DNA from: CBDBFH01 sp965204775
GTDB taxonomy: Bacteria > Pseudomonadota > Alphaproteobacteria > JAPOUT01 > G958296285
Assembly (NCBI GenBank): GCA_965204775.1
Contig: CBDBFH010000027.1
Location: 109,954 to 173,953, forward strand
DNA: 64,000 nucleotides
Direction of reading: 5' to 3'
Shown here: positions 29,353 through 37,947 of the stretch, in pieces
Numbering within the stretch: position 1 is the first letter of the stretch
Layout: each line of letters begins with the position of its first letter
Position numbers and translations under genes: made by a program
Notes under the pieces: generated by a model
Told to the model about the DNA's origin: nothing
The model's database searches: none
Seen by the model: the letters and a program-made list of their open reading frames with translations, nothing else

Positions 29353-31524
29353 ATGACAATAGCACGGCGCATCGCCAGGGCGCGCTATCGTCTGGCCCTG
29401 CTCCGGCCCGAGGCGTTTCGGCTCCACCTCGCCCGGACCTTCGAGGCGGAAAGAGACCGGTGGTTTCTCTGGCTGCCGGTTTTGCTGGGCCTGGGGATCG
29501 GGCTTTACTTCGCCGCCGGAACCGAGCCGCCCCCCGTCATCCTGCGCGCCGCCGCTACTGCCGCCGCCGCCGCGGCTTTTGTCCTGAGGCGGCGCGGGTT
29601 TTGGTTTCTCCTCGCGCTGGCCCTGGCCGCGCCTGCGGCAGGCATGGCCCTGGCGCAATGGAGCGCGCAGGCCGCCCGCGCCCCGGTTCTGACCGAACGG
29701 CTCGACGACGCGATGGTCTCAGGCCGCATCATCCGGATCGAACCCGCCCGCTCCGGACAGGGCGCGCGCTGGCTGATCGCCCCCGCCCGGATCGAAGGCC
29801 TCGACCCGGCGCGCCTCCCCCGCAAAATCAGACTCACGATGGACCGCTCCGAAGACCTCGACGCCTTCCGCGCCGGGGATGGAGTGCGCCTGCGCGCCCT
29901 TCTCTTCCCGCCGCCGGGGCCGGTGCAGCCCGGCGGCTTCGACTTCGCCCGCCGGGCGTGGTTCCAGCAGATCGGCGGGTCGGGCGTCGGACTGGGAGAC
30001 CCCGCCCCGGACGCCGCGCCCCCCGCCGCCTCCGCCGATCAATTCGCCTTCGCCCTCGACAGGCTGCGCAACCGGATCGCCGCGCGGGCGCAGGCGCATA
30101 TCGGCGGCGAGGCAGGCGGAATCGCCGCCGCCCTGATCGTCGGCAAACGCGGCGGCGTCGCGCCGGAGAGCCGCGATCTGCTGCGCGATTCGGGCCTCGC
30201 CCATATTCTCGCCATCTCCGGCCTGCATATGGCCTGCTTCGCTGGAGCGCTCTTCTTCTTCGCCCGCGCCGCGCTCGCGCTGCTGCCGCAAATCGCCCTG
30301 CGCCACCCAATCAAAAAATGGGCCGTCCTGCCCGCGCTGGCCGGAGCGGTCGTCTATCTCCTTTTGTCCGGAGGCTCCATCGCCACCCAGCGCGCTTTCC
30401 TGATGTTCCTGATCGTCTGCGCCGCCATTCTCTCCGGCGCGCAGGTCCTGACCATGCGCAACGTCGCGCTGGCCGCGGGCGCGATCTTGATCTTCAGGCC
30501 GGAGAGTATGCTCGAGGCGAGTTTTCAGCTGTCCTTCGCCGCAACCACCGCGCTCGTCGCCGCCTATGAAGCCCTGAGCGAAAGGCGCATGCGCCGGGAA
30601 AGGCCCGCGCCCCCAACACGCTTCACCCGCCTGACCCGCCCCGCCGCCGCCCTGCTCGTCACCAGTTGCACGGCATGGGCGGCGACCGGCCTGTTCGCCG
30701 CCTATCACTTTAACCGGATCACGCTTCTGGCGGCGCTGGCCGCCAATCTGACTGCGCTGCCGGTCTTTACGCTTCTGGTCATGCCTGCGGCGATTGCGGC
30801 GCTGGCGCTGCTGCCCTTCGGACTGGAGGCGCTGGCGCTCGCGCCGATGGGCTGGGGAATCGAGGCGATCTTGTTCCTCGCCCGCCGGGCGATTGATCTG
30901 TTCGGTCCGGCCCGGCTGATCCGCGCGCCGTCGGATGCGGTGTTTCTGCTGGCCGCCGCCGGGGGTCTGTGGCTCTGCCTCTGGCAGCGTCCGTGGCGCT
31001 ATGCCGGGGCGGCGCTGATGGCGCTGGCGCTGGCCGTGCATCTTGTGACGCCGCGGCCCCTCCCCGATCTTCTCGTCGAGCGCGACGGCAGGCTGATCGC
31101 CCAGCGCGGCGAGGATGGGCGGCTCTATATTCCGCGCCGCGCCCGCGGGGGAAACTATACGGCGGCCTCCTGGCTGCGGCATGAAGGCGATCCGCGCAGC
31201 CCAACTCAGGCCCGCGACCTTGCCGGCTTCCGCTGCAACCGGGCCGGATGCGTCAGCCGCATGGCCGGGCCGAAGATCGTCCTTCTTTTCGAGCGCCGGG
31301 GAGGCTCAACCGCCCAGAAGCAAAAACTTTGCCGCGGGGCCGATATTGTCATCGCCCCTTCGCCCCCGCCGGTCTGTGCGCAGGCGGGTCTGGTCATAGA
31401 CCGGGCGGCCCTGAAAGAAAACGGAGCCTATGCGCTCTGGTTTGCGGGCGGGGAGATCGCCCGGATCGAAACCTCCCGGCGTTTGCGCGGCGCGCGCCCC
31501 TGGACCGGCTCCCGCGCGCCCTGA
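29353..31524 (+). CDS. comEC: ComEC/Rec2 family DNA-uptake channel
   Basis: 723 aa inner-membrane protein. Two N-terminal helices and an OB-like DUF4131 region are followed by the Competence domain (LLRDSGLAHILAISGLHMACFAGALFF) with many helices. The C-terminal part, ending about residue 723, lacks a clear HxHxDH metallo-beta-lactamase motif, so the channel may be the short form. The gltX-comEC-lexA neighbourhood is standard in alphaproteobacteria. No other competence gene is in view. The start was placed to avoid overlap with gltX. Confidence 0.88.
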   Translation: MTIARRIARARYRLALLRPEAFRLHLARTFEAERDRWFLWLPVLLGLGIGLYFAAGTEPPPVILRAAATAAAAAAFVLRRRGFWFLLALALAAPAAGMALAQWSAQAARAPVLTERLDDAMVSGRIIRIEPARSGQGARWLIAPARIEGLDPARLPRKIRLTMDRSEDLDAFRAGDGVRLRALLFPPPGPVQPGGFDFARRAWFQQIGGSGVGLGDPAPDAAPPAASADQFAFALDRLRNRIAARAQAHIGGEAGGIAAALIVGKRGGVAPESRDLLRDSGLAHILAISGLHMACFAGALFFFARAALALLPQIALRHPIKKWAVLPALAGAVVYLLLSGGSIATQRAFLMFLIVCAAILSGAQVLTMRNVALAAGAILIFRPESMLEASFQLSFAATTALVAAYEALSERRMRRERPAPPTRFTRLTRPAAALLVTSCTAWAATGLFAAYHFNRITLLAALAANLTALPVFTLLVMPAAIAALALLPFGLEALALAPMGWGIEAILFLARRAIDLFGPARLIRAPSDAVFLLAAAGGLWLCLWQRPWRYAGAALMALALAVHLVTPRPLPDLLVERDGRLIAQRGEDGRLYIPRRARGGNYTAASWLRHEGDPRSPTQARDLAGFRCNRAGCVSRMAGPKIVLLFERRGGSTAQKQKLCRGADIVIAPSPPPVCAQAGLVIDRAALKENGAYALWFAGGEIARIETSRRLRGARPWTGSRAP

Positions 31525-31530
31525 TCGGGC

Positions 31531-32214
31531 CTAATAGCGGCGAAACAGCCCGGCCAGTTTGCCCTGAACCTGAATCCGCTCCGGGCCGAAAATGCGCGTC
31601 TCATGGGCCGGGTTGGCAGCTTCCAGCGCAATCGAATCCCCCCGGCGGCGCAGGCGCTTCAGGGTCGCTTCATGCGCGTCGATCAGGGCGACGACAATGT
31701 CGCCATTGAGCGCCGTGTCGGTCCGGTGGATGATGGCGATGTCGCCGTCGAGGATCCCGGCCCCGACCATCGAATCGCCTTCCACATGCAGCGCAAAATG
31801 TTCGCCGGAGCGCAGCATGGATTCCGGAACGGAAATCTCGTCGGAGCGGGTCTGGATCGCCTCAATCGCGGTCCCGGCGGCGATCCGCCCCATGATCGGG
31901 ATCACAACGCTCTCCTCCCGCACCGGCGCGTGATACTCCGCCTGCTTGCCGCCCTCGACAACGCTGGGCTTGAAACTTCGCGCCTCGCGCGGGGTTGCGT
32001 CGTCGGGCAGTTTCAGAACCTCCAGCGCCCGCGCCCGGTGGGGCAGGCGGCGCAGAAAGCCGCGCTCTTCCAGCGCCCGAATCAACCGGTGAATGCCCGA
32101 CTTCGACCGCAGATCAAGCGCCGACTTCATCTCCTCAAAAGACGGCGAAACCCCGGTCTCCTGCAGATTCCGGTGGATAAAATTCAGCAACTCGCATTGC
32201 TTTCTGGTCAGCAT
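31531..32214 (-). CDS. lexA: SOS repressor LexA
   Basis: 227 aa. The N-terminal winged helix reads MLTRKQCELLNFIHRNLQ with the recognition region around RSKSGIHRLIRAL. Self-cleavage site Ala113-Gly114 (RIAAGTA), catalytic Ser148 (EGDSM) and Lys186 (ATLKRL) are all present, so RecA-stimulated autocleavage should work. I chose ATG 32214 because GGAG is 8 nt upstream; the ATG at 32220 would leave only 2 nt. An SOS box lies 41 nt upstream. It converges on comEC, 6 nt between stops. Confidence 0.96.
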   Translation of the reverse strand: MLTRKQCELLNFIHRNLQETGVSPSFEEMKSALDLRSKSGIHRLIRALEERGFLRRLPHRARALEVLKLPDDATPREARSFKPSVVEGGKQAEYHAPVREESVVIPIMGRIAAGTAIEAIQTRSDEISVPESMLRSGEHFALHVEGDSMVGAGILDGDIAIIHRTDTALNGDIVVALIDAHEATLKRLRRRGDSIALEAANPAHETRIFGPERIQVQGKLAGLFRRY

Positions 32215-32254
32215 TTCCATCTCTCCGGACGGGGAACAAAATAAAAACATTTTC

Positions 32255-32269
32255 GTTCTACTTTGGTTC
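32255..32269. promoter_or_regulatory. LexA (SOS) operator, GTTC-N7-GTTC
   Basis: GTTC (32255-32258), TACTTTG, GTTC (32266-32269): an exact match to the alphaproteobacterial SOS box. It lies between lexA and the divergent J-domain gene. On the lexA side it overlaps the -10 (TAGAAC) of a possible TTGATC-N17-TAGAAC promoter, as expected for autorepression. Confidence 0.88.
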
Positions 32270-32347
32270 GCAAGGCAGATCAAGCCTTTATTATGCGCCG
32301 GAGATAAAAAATCGGTAAAAGGCGGAGTCTCAGCAGAGGAAGCGGCG

Positions 32348-32782
32348 ATGTTCTGGCTGTTGGTTGTGGTGGGCGCGGTTGTGGTCTGCGGGGCGTTTGT
32401 GCTCCTGGCGGGGGCCGATGCGGCCCGGCTGGCGCGGCGTTTGCGGTTTTTGTTCGCTTTGGCGATGATCGGGGCGGCGGCGATGCTGTCGCGCAGTTTT
32501 CTATGGTTTCTGGCGGCGCCGCTGTTGCGCTTCGGGATGCTGCGCTGGCAGGAATTGCGCGGCGCGGGGCAGGGCCGCGGCGCGCCGGGGCCGTCTTCCG
32601 CCGGGCCGATGACCCGCGAGGAGGCCTGCCATATTCTGGGAATCAGCCTGAACAGCGCTCCGGAGCAGATCCGGCGGGCGCACCGGCGGCTGATCCGGAG
32701 CGTCCATCCCGACCGGGGCGGCTCGGACTGGCTGGCCTCAAAATTGAACGAGGCGCGCGATGTTCTGTTGAAAGGGCGCTGA
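32348..32782 (+). CDS. Membrane-anchored J-domain protein (TIM14/DjlA-like)
   Basis: 144 aa. Two hydrophobic segments span roughly residues 1-25 and 35-62; a short linker follows; the C-terminal J domain (residues about 85-144) holds REEACHILGISLNSAPEQIRRAHRRL and the HPD motif in SVHPDRGG. This layout resembles alphaproteobacterial relatives of mitochondrial Pam18, with the J domain facing the cytosol to stimulate DnaK. GAGGAAG precedes the ATG. It diverges from lexA across the SOS box, so it might be SOS-controlled. Confidence 0.82.
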   Translation: MFWLLVVVGAVVVCGAFVLLAGADAARLARRLRFLFALAMIGAAAMLSRSFLWFLAAPLLRFGMLRWQELRGAGQGRGAPGPSSAGPMTREEACHILGISLNSAPEQIRRAHRRLIRSVHPDRGGSDWLASKLNEARDVLLKGR

Positions 32783-32820
32783 TAGAATGAGACCATGAAC
32801 GCATGGAGCGAAGGCTGGCG

Positions 32821-33153
32821 ATGAGTGAAGACGCAGTCGGGCCGGGCGGGAGCGGCGGGGTGCAGACCGGCCTGATCACCCGCACGCGCCCGAAGACGAA
32901 GAAGCCCTCGCTCTACAAGGTGGTTCTGCTCAACGACGACTATACGCCGATGGAGTTTGTGGTTGTGGTTCTGACGCGGGTTTTCGGCAAGACGCAGGAC
33001 GACGCCGCCCGCCTGATGCTGCAGGTGCACCAGCACGGGGTCGGGGTTTGCGGCGTTTATACGTATGAGGTTGCGGAGAGCAAGGTGGCGCAGGTTCTCG
33101 ACTTTGCGCGCCAGAACGAGCATCCTCTGCAATGCACGATGGAGAAGGCGTGA
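32821..33153 (+). CDS. clpS: ClpAP adaptor ClpS
   Basis: 110 aa N-degron adaptor. The core YKVVLLNDDYTPMEFVVVVL forms the N-end-rule binding pocket; HQHGVGVCGVYTYEVAE is the second conserved block. A flexible N-terminal tail precedes it, as needed for handing substrates to ClpA. An alternative ATG lies 18 nt upstream. clpA starts one base after the stop (TGAGATG). Confidence 0.95.
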   Translation: MSEDAVGPGGSGGVQTGLITRTRPKTKKPSLYKVVLLNDDYTPMEFVVVVLTRVFGKTQDDAARLMLQVHQHGVGVCGVYTYEVAESKVAQVLDFARQNEHPLQCTMEKA

Positions 33154-33154
33154 G

Positions 33155-35479
33155 ATGGCGCTGCTGACCGACTCGCTGCAAAAGGCGCTCAACGCGGCGG
33201 TGAATGATGCGGCCCGGCGGCGGCATGAGTATATTACGCTGGAGCATCTTCTGCTGGCGCTGCTGGACGAGCCGGATGCCCGCGCGGTTCTGACGGCGTG
33301 CGGGGCGGAGATTGACCGGCTGCGGGGGGACCTGGAGGCGCATCTCGATTCGGAGGCGGCGGGGCCGCGCCTGAAAGAGGATTCCGCCATGCCCCAGCCG
33401 ACGATGGACTTTCAGCGGGTTTTGCAGCGGGCGGTGATACATGTTCAGGCGTCGGGGCGGGGCGAGGTTTCCGGGGGGAGTCTGCTGGTTGCGCTGTTTG
33501 CGGCCCGCGAGAGTCATGCGGTTTATTTTCTGGGCAGGCAGGGGGTCACGCGCTATGACGCGTCGGCCTATATCAGCCACGGCATATCGAAGGTTCCGGG
33601 GCGTGGGGTGGACCGCGCGGTGCGCGGCGCGGAGGACGAAGAGGAAGAGGCCGGGGACGCCGAGCCCCGGCGCGGCGGCAAGAAAGCGGGCGCGCTGGAG
33701 ACGTGGTGCGTCGATCTGAACGCGAAGGCGCAGAAGGGGCGGATAGACCCTCTGATCGGGCGCAAGCGGGAGATTGAGCGCACGCTTCGGATTTTGTGCC
33801 GCCGCCGGAAGAACAATCCGCTCTATGTCGGCGACGCCGGGGTTGGCAAGACGGCCATCGCCGAGGGTCTGGCGCGGCGGATTGTTCGGGGCGAGGTGCC
33901 GGAGGCGCTGTCCGGGGCGGTGATCTATGCGCTGGATATGGGGGCGCTGCTGGCCGGGACCCGCTACCGGGGCGATTTCGAAGAGCGCCTCAAGGCGGTC
34001 CTCAAAGAGCTGGACGCGAAAGAGGGCGCGGTCCTGTTCATTGACGAAATTCACACTTTGATCGGAGCGGGCGCGGCGTCGGGCGGAGCGATGGACGCCT
34101 CCAATCTTCTGAAGCCTGCGCTGCAATCGGGCGGGCTGCGCTGCATCGGGGCGACGACGTGGAAGGAGTATCGCCGTCATTTCGAGAAGGACCGGGCGCT
34201 GTCGCGGCGCTTCCAGAAGATCGACGTCGTTGAGCCGACCCCCGCCGAGTCCCTGCTGATTTTGAAGGGTCTGAAGCCGCATTTCGAGGCCTTCCACAAA
34301 TTGCGCTACACGGCGGGCGCGCTGAAGGCGGCGGTTGATCTTTCGGCGCGCTACCTGCATGACCGCAAACTGCCCGACAAGGCGATTGACGTGATAGACG
34401 AGGCGGGGGCGGCGCAGGCGCTGAGTGCGCCCTCGAAGCGCAAGAAGACGGTCGGGACGGCGGAGATCGAGGCGGTGGTGGCGCTGATGGCGCGGATGCC
34501 GCCCCGGCGGGTTTCGCAGGACGACGCCGAGCTTCTGGAGAAACTGCCGGAGACGCTCAGGCGCGCCGTCTACGGGCAGGATAGCGCGATTGAGAGTCTG
34601 ACTTCGGCGATCCGGATGGCGCGCGCCGGTCTGCGCGAGGGGGACAAGCCGATTGGCTGCTATCTCTTCTCCGGTCCGACCGGGGTGGGCAAGACCGAGG
34701 TCGCCCGCCAGCTGGCCCGCGCGCTGGGGATCGAGCTGCTGCGCTTCGACATGTCGGAATATATGGAGCGCCATGCGGTTTCGCGCCTGCTGGGCGCGCC
34801 GCCGGGTTACGTGGGCTTTGAGCAGGGGGGTCTGCTGACCGAGCGGGTCGAGCAGAATCCGCATAGCCTCCTGCTGCTCGACGAGATCGAGAAGGCCCAT
34901 CCCGACATTTTCAACATTCTGCTGCAGGTGATGGATCACGGCAAACTGACCGATCATAATTCGCGTCCGGTTGATTTTCGCAATGTGATTTTGATCATGA
35001 CCAGCAATGCGGGGGCGTCGGAGATGGCGCGCGCGCCTCTGGGCTTTGCGCGGGGCGCGCGGGAGGGCGGCGACAAGGAGGCGATTGAGAAATTATTCGC
35101 CCCGGAGTTCCGCAACCGGCTGGATGCGGTGATTTCCTTTGGGGTCTTGTCGCCGGAGAATGTTGCGCGGGTGGTTGAGAAGTTTATTTTTGAGTTGGAG
35201 GCGCAGTTATCGGGCCGCCAGGTTTCGATAGAGCTGACGGCGGAGGCGAATCGCTGGATTGCGGAGCGGGGTTATGACGCGCAGATGGGGGCGCGGCCTT
35301 TGGCGCGGGTGATCCGCGAGCATGTCAAGAAGCCGCTGGCGGACGACATTCTGTTTGGCCGTCTGAAGCATGGCGGGGCGGTTCGGGTGAAGGTTGCGCC
35401 GGGCGGTGAGAAACTGGCCTTCGAGATTCTGGAGGATGCTGCGGACGAGAAAGCGGAGCGCAAAGCCGCCGTTAATTAA
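33155..35479 (+). CDS. clpA: ATP-dependent Clp protease ATPase subunit ClpA
   Basis: 774 aa AAA+ unfoldase with two ATPase rings. The N-terminal double repeat binds ClpS. D1 Walker A GDAGVGKT is at about 226-233 with Walker B VLFIDEIH. D2 Walker A GPTGVGKT is at about 507-514 with LLLLDEIEKAHPD. The C-terminal D2-small domain ends with RPLARVIREHVKKPLADD. It follows clpS by one base and is the last gene of this group; composition drops sharply after it. Confidence 0.96.
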   Translation: MALLTDSLQKALNAAVNDAARRRHEYITLEHLLLALLDEPDARAVLTACGAEIDRLRGDLEAHLDSEAAGPRLKEDSAMPQPTMDFQRVLQRAVIHVQASGRGEVSGGSLLVALFAARESHAVYFLGRQGVTRYDASAYISHGISKVPGRGVDRAVRGAEDEEEEAGDAEPRRGGKKAGALETWCVDLNAKAQKGRIDPLIGRKREIERTLRILCRRRKNNPLYVGDAGVGKTAIAEGLARRIVRGEVPEALSGAVIYALDMGALLAGTRYRGDFEERLKAVLKELDAKEGAVLFIDEIHTLIGAGAASGGAMDASNLLKPALQSGGLRCIGATTWKEYRRHFEKDRALSRRFQKIDVVEPTPAESLLILKGLKPHFEAFHKLRYTAGALKAAVDLSARYLHDRKLPDKAIDVIDEAGAAQALSAPSKRKKTVGTAEIEAVVALMARMPPRRVSQDDAELLEKLPETLRRAVYGQDSAIESLTSAIRMARAGLREGDKPIGCYLFSGPTGVGKTEVARQLARALGIELLRFDMSEYMERHAVSRLLGAPPGYVGFEQGGLLTERVEQNPHSLLLLDEIEKAHPDIFNILLQVMDHGKLTDHNSRPVDFRNVILIMTSNAGASEMARAPLGFARGAREGGDKEAIEKLFAPEFRNRLDAVISFGVLSPENVARVVEKFIFELEAQLSGRQVSIELTAEANRWIAERGYDAQMGARPLARVIREHVKKPLADDILFGRLKHGGAVRVKVAPGGEKLAFEILEDAADEKAERKAAVN

Positions 35480-35524
35480 TTCCGCCGGACCGGGCCTGCC
35501 GCGCCATGATGGATTCAAGCCAGC

Positions 35525-36646
35525 TCAATTGCCTTCATGTTCATCTTGATTTTCAGCGTTGCTCACAATTGTATCCCAAGCCATCTTCGTTCTGTAGCTT
35601 ACATCTTCGTCCTTCTCCAGTATTGAGATAAAGTTTTCAATGAACACATCCGGGTTTGATATGAGCCTCAAGTAATATGTCAGGGTTGCGGCAACGCCAT
35701 TGACTATAATTTCGCATCCATAGTTATGGCGAGCCTTAGTAGTAAGGAGTGTAATATCTTCAATGCCTTTAAGTCTTTCATTCGTACTTAAGATGTAATA
35801 GCGCCTGACAGTTGTTCTTTTGATTTTCTCGATGGTATGTGTAACCAATTCAGGGGTGATCCGAATGCCATGCTTTATTTCCACCGCTTCATCAATTTTT
35901 GAATCTAGCTTAAGATCAATATCCCCAGTTCTTCCAGTTCTCTGGTCTGCTGCATTTTGCGGGAGCAGGTGGAGTAATTGATGGTTTTTGTATTTTCTGA
36001 CTTCCTGCACGATGCACTGATAAGCGGCAAAAACAGCAATAACGGGAATGCGAGAAGTTCCAGTCGAACTTTCCCAAAAGTTCTCAATTAGTGAAACTAC
36101 TGCACGAATAGATTTGTTTTTTGGTATAGATAATGAGATATTTTGAGACCTTTCTCGTAATACAACAAGTTGCCTAAATATCTCCTCTAGATATTTGCTG
36201 GCAGGCTCCTGCCTCTCTTCAACCGCGTGCAATAGCTTCAAAAAATCTTCTTTGATTGATGCAGGTTTTATCTGGCCCGGATAATTGAGTGTGTAAGCAG
36301 CTGCTTGTTCAAGGCTTCGAGTTAGCCATCCCGAGCCACTAGTCATATATGGAAAGTTGTTTTCACGGAGAAACGGCGTAATATGCTTGGTATCAAGTCC
36401 ACGCCCAGAGAATCCTCCAGGGATGCTCACCTGATGAAGTCTCACATCCTGCTGTGGCTTCATAACCTTTTTTACCAATAGGGTTATCAATACCGAAAGG
36501 ACCCCGACATTTTTATTTGCCTCGACTCTTAACATTATTCGCCTAAGTCTGTTCAAGTCGCTTTGCCGCAAATGTGATCCTTCCCCCGAACTAGCTGTTG
36601 CTTTGTTCAGGGCATCACATAAAACCTGCCTTGCTCTACTTGGCAT
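35525..36646 (-). CDS. Putative type II restriction endonuclease
   Basis: 373 aa. The C-terminal half has a PD-(D/E)xK-like core: GDIDLK (Asp242, Asp244 from this start) followed by EAVEIKHG (Glu256, Lys258), a likely Mg2+-dependent nuclease site. The N-terminal half is helical with a conserved-looking GGFSGRGLDTKHI. General layout recalls the SacI-like group, but I hold that with low confidence. The ATG lies 11 nt inside the 3' end of the methyltransferase and has a strong AGGAG site 7 nt upstream, so the nuclease is translated after its methylase. Base composition is near 40% GC, unlike the flanking clpA, pointing to horizontal transfer. Confidence 0.7.
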   Translation of the reverse strand: MPSRARQVLCDALNKATASSGEGSHLRQSDLNRLRRIMLRVEANKNVGVLSVLITLLVKKVMKPQQDVRLHQVSIPGGFSGRGLDTKHITPFLRENNFPYMTSGSGWLTRSLEQAAAYTLNYPGQIKPASIKEDFLKLLHAVEERQEPASKYLEEIFRQLVVLRERSQNISLSIPKNKSIRAVVSLIENFWESSTGTSRIPVIAVFAAYQCIVQEVRKYKNHQLLHLLPQNAADQRTGRTGDIDLKLDSKIDEAVEIKHGIRITPELVTHTIEKIKRTTVRRYYILSTNERLKGIEDITLLTTKARHNYGCEIIVNGVAATLTYYLRLISNPDVFIENFISILEKDEDVSYRTKMAWDTIVSNAENQDEHEGN

Positions 36647-37646
36647 ATTTGTACTCCTTTGCAACCCTACCGATTCGGTTTCTTGCAGAGACACAATAAT
36701 CTGGATCTATGTCGATGCCCAGATAGTGGCGTTTCTCCAAGATGGCCGCAACGGCAGTTGTTCCGCTTCCGATGTAGGGGTCAATAACCAATCCCTTAAC
36801 CGGGGACAGTAACCGAATCAGTTCTTTAATTATACCAAGCGGGAAAATGGCGGTGTGTGCATTGCCAGGTAATGATTCGACTGTCGATTCAATAATATCT
36901 CGTTTCATTTTCTCACCCTTGAGCCGAATGATAGTAAAGCCCTTTTTATCCATCTGTCCCTTTCTTCCACCTTCTTGCCCCCCAAATGCCTCTGCGTGAA
37001 CGCCTTTTATCTTCATACGGAAACTGTGTATTTCCCTATTACGCACTTCTGCAATAACTTCGCCCAATTCCCGGCGAGCCAAGCGTTTTTGAAAAGCCGA
37101 AAGCACATTAGAACCTTCTATCAAATCGCGATACTTCTGACCAAGTTGCGGTGTAGGGGTTGTCTGCCCATCTGCCTGCCGTGTCGGGAAGAAATTTTTA
37201 CGATCGTAGTAGTAATCGTCGCAAACGGCAAAATGAAAGAATGGCTCTGTGCTAGAGACCAGCCTTCGGTTAAATTGTCGCGGGGTCGGATTTCGCTTAA
37301 CCCATGTGATTTCGTTTATGAGCTTTATCTTAAACCTATCACAAGCCATTGTTGCAAAACGGAATGGAAGCAATAAAAGAGAGCCGTTCAGGTATTTATC
37401 ACCAATGTTATAGATGATATTTCCTGTTGGCTTTATGACACGAATGCATTCAGCAAAGCTTTCAAGCAAGGCCTCTAAGTAGTATTCCGGATTTCGTTCC
37501 TGCCCAACGCTCAATCCGCTATCGTTGTATATTCTTTGTCGATAGTATGGAGGCGATGTAATCACTAGGTCAGCGCAATGGTTTGGCAATTGCTTGAGCA
37601 GATTGGTGGCATCCCCACACTGGATCGAATCCACAATTTTTTTCAT
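36636..37646 (-). CDS. Site-specific DNA methyltransferase, beta class (N4-C or N6-A)
   Basis: 336 aa. Catalytic motif IV is TSPPYY (residues 30-35) and the AdoMet-binding motif I, DPYIGSGTT, comes at about 289-297, so the circular order is that of the beta class; SPPY favours N4-cytosine but does not prove it. The TRD lies between them. An AGGAG site 8 nt before ATG 37646 decides the start. A dyad TTGTG-TCC-CACAA (37678-37690) upstream could be an operator. It overlaps the partner nuclease by 11 nt. No integrase or tRNA marks the island edges. Confidence 0.85.
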   Translation of the reverse strand: MKKIVDSIQCGDATNLLKQLPNHCADLVITSPPYYRQRIYNDSGLSVGQERNPEYYLEALLESFAECIRVIKPTGNIIYNIGDKYLNGSLLLLPFRFATMACDRFKIKLINEITWVKRNPTPRQFNRRLVSSTEPFFHFAVCDDYYYDRKNFFPTRQADGQTTPTPQLGQKYRDLIEGSNVLSAFQKRLARRELGEVIAEVRNREIHSFRMKIKGVHAEAFGGQEGGRKGQMDKKGFTIIRLKGEKMKRDIIESTVESLPGNAHTAIFPLGIIKELIRLLSPVKGLVIDPYIGSGTTAVAAILEKRHYLGIDIDPDYCVSARNRIGRVAKEYKYAK

Positions 37647-37699
37647 GATGTGCTCTCCTGACGGGTGATAGTCTTGCTTGTGTCCCACAAAATTCACCT

Positions 37700-37807
37700 T
37701 CACGAAAGCCCCATGCTATGCCTCACGGCAAATCTATCCGGTAAATCGCCGCAACACCTCCACGCGGCGGCGGCGCGGACTGGGAGGGCAAGCCTCGCCT
37801 TTCGCAT
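37700..37807 (-). pseudogene. 35-codon remnant: Sel1-type start fused to tails of two other genes
   Basis: A copy of the Sel1 gene leader and start (MRKAR) with its own GAGGAGGGAG site, followed at once by sequence identical to the 3' part of the small Tat-type gene (37755-37788 = 38742-38775) and then to the 3' end of the beta-propeller gene (37725-37752 = 38917-38944). The resulting frame is 35 codons and unlikely to be functional. The whole stretch 37647-37947, about 300 nt, contains this remnant, the methylase upstream region, and an open minus-strand frame that might be a lost Sel1 C-terminus. Confidence 0.55.
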
Positions 37808-37811
37808 GGGA
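37725..37811. repeat. Mosaic of three short direct repeats, order reversed relative to the source
   Basis: Blocks 37725-37752 (28 bp), 37755-37788 (34 bp) and 37793-37811 (19 bp) are identical to 38917-38944, 38742-38775 and 38602-38620. All are in the same orientation as their sources, but their order along the plus strand is the reverse. Weaker similarity extends outside the first and third blocks. Confidence 0.85.
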
Positions 37812-37947
37812 ACTCCCTCCTCAAAACAGTAATAGCGAGTATAAAGCAAATTCTGCCTGACCGGTAGGCTTTTGCGCGCTTGCACCTGCTCCAGACGCTC
37901 GACAGGCGCAAAGCCGCGCTCTGCCCATGCCTCCCCGGATTGAATCG

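Noticed and set aside
35480..37720. Mobile element carrying the restriction-modification genes
   Set aside because: No transposase, integrase, terminal inverted repeats or target duplications could be found; only composition suggests transfer.
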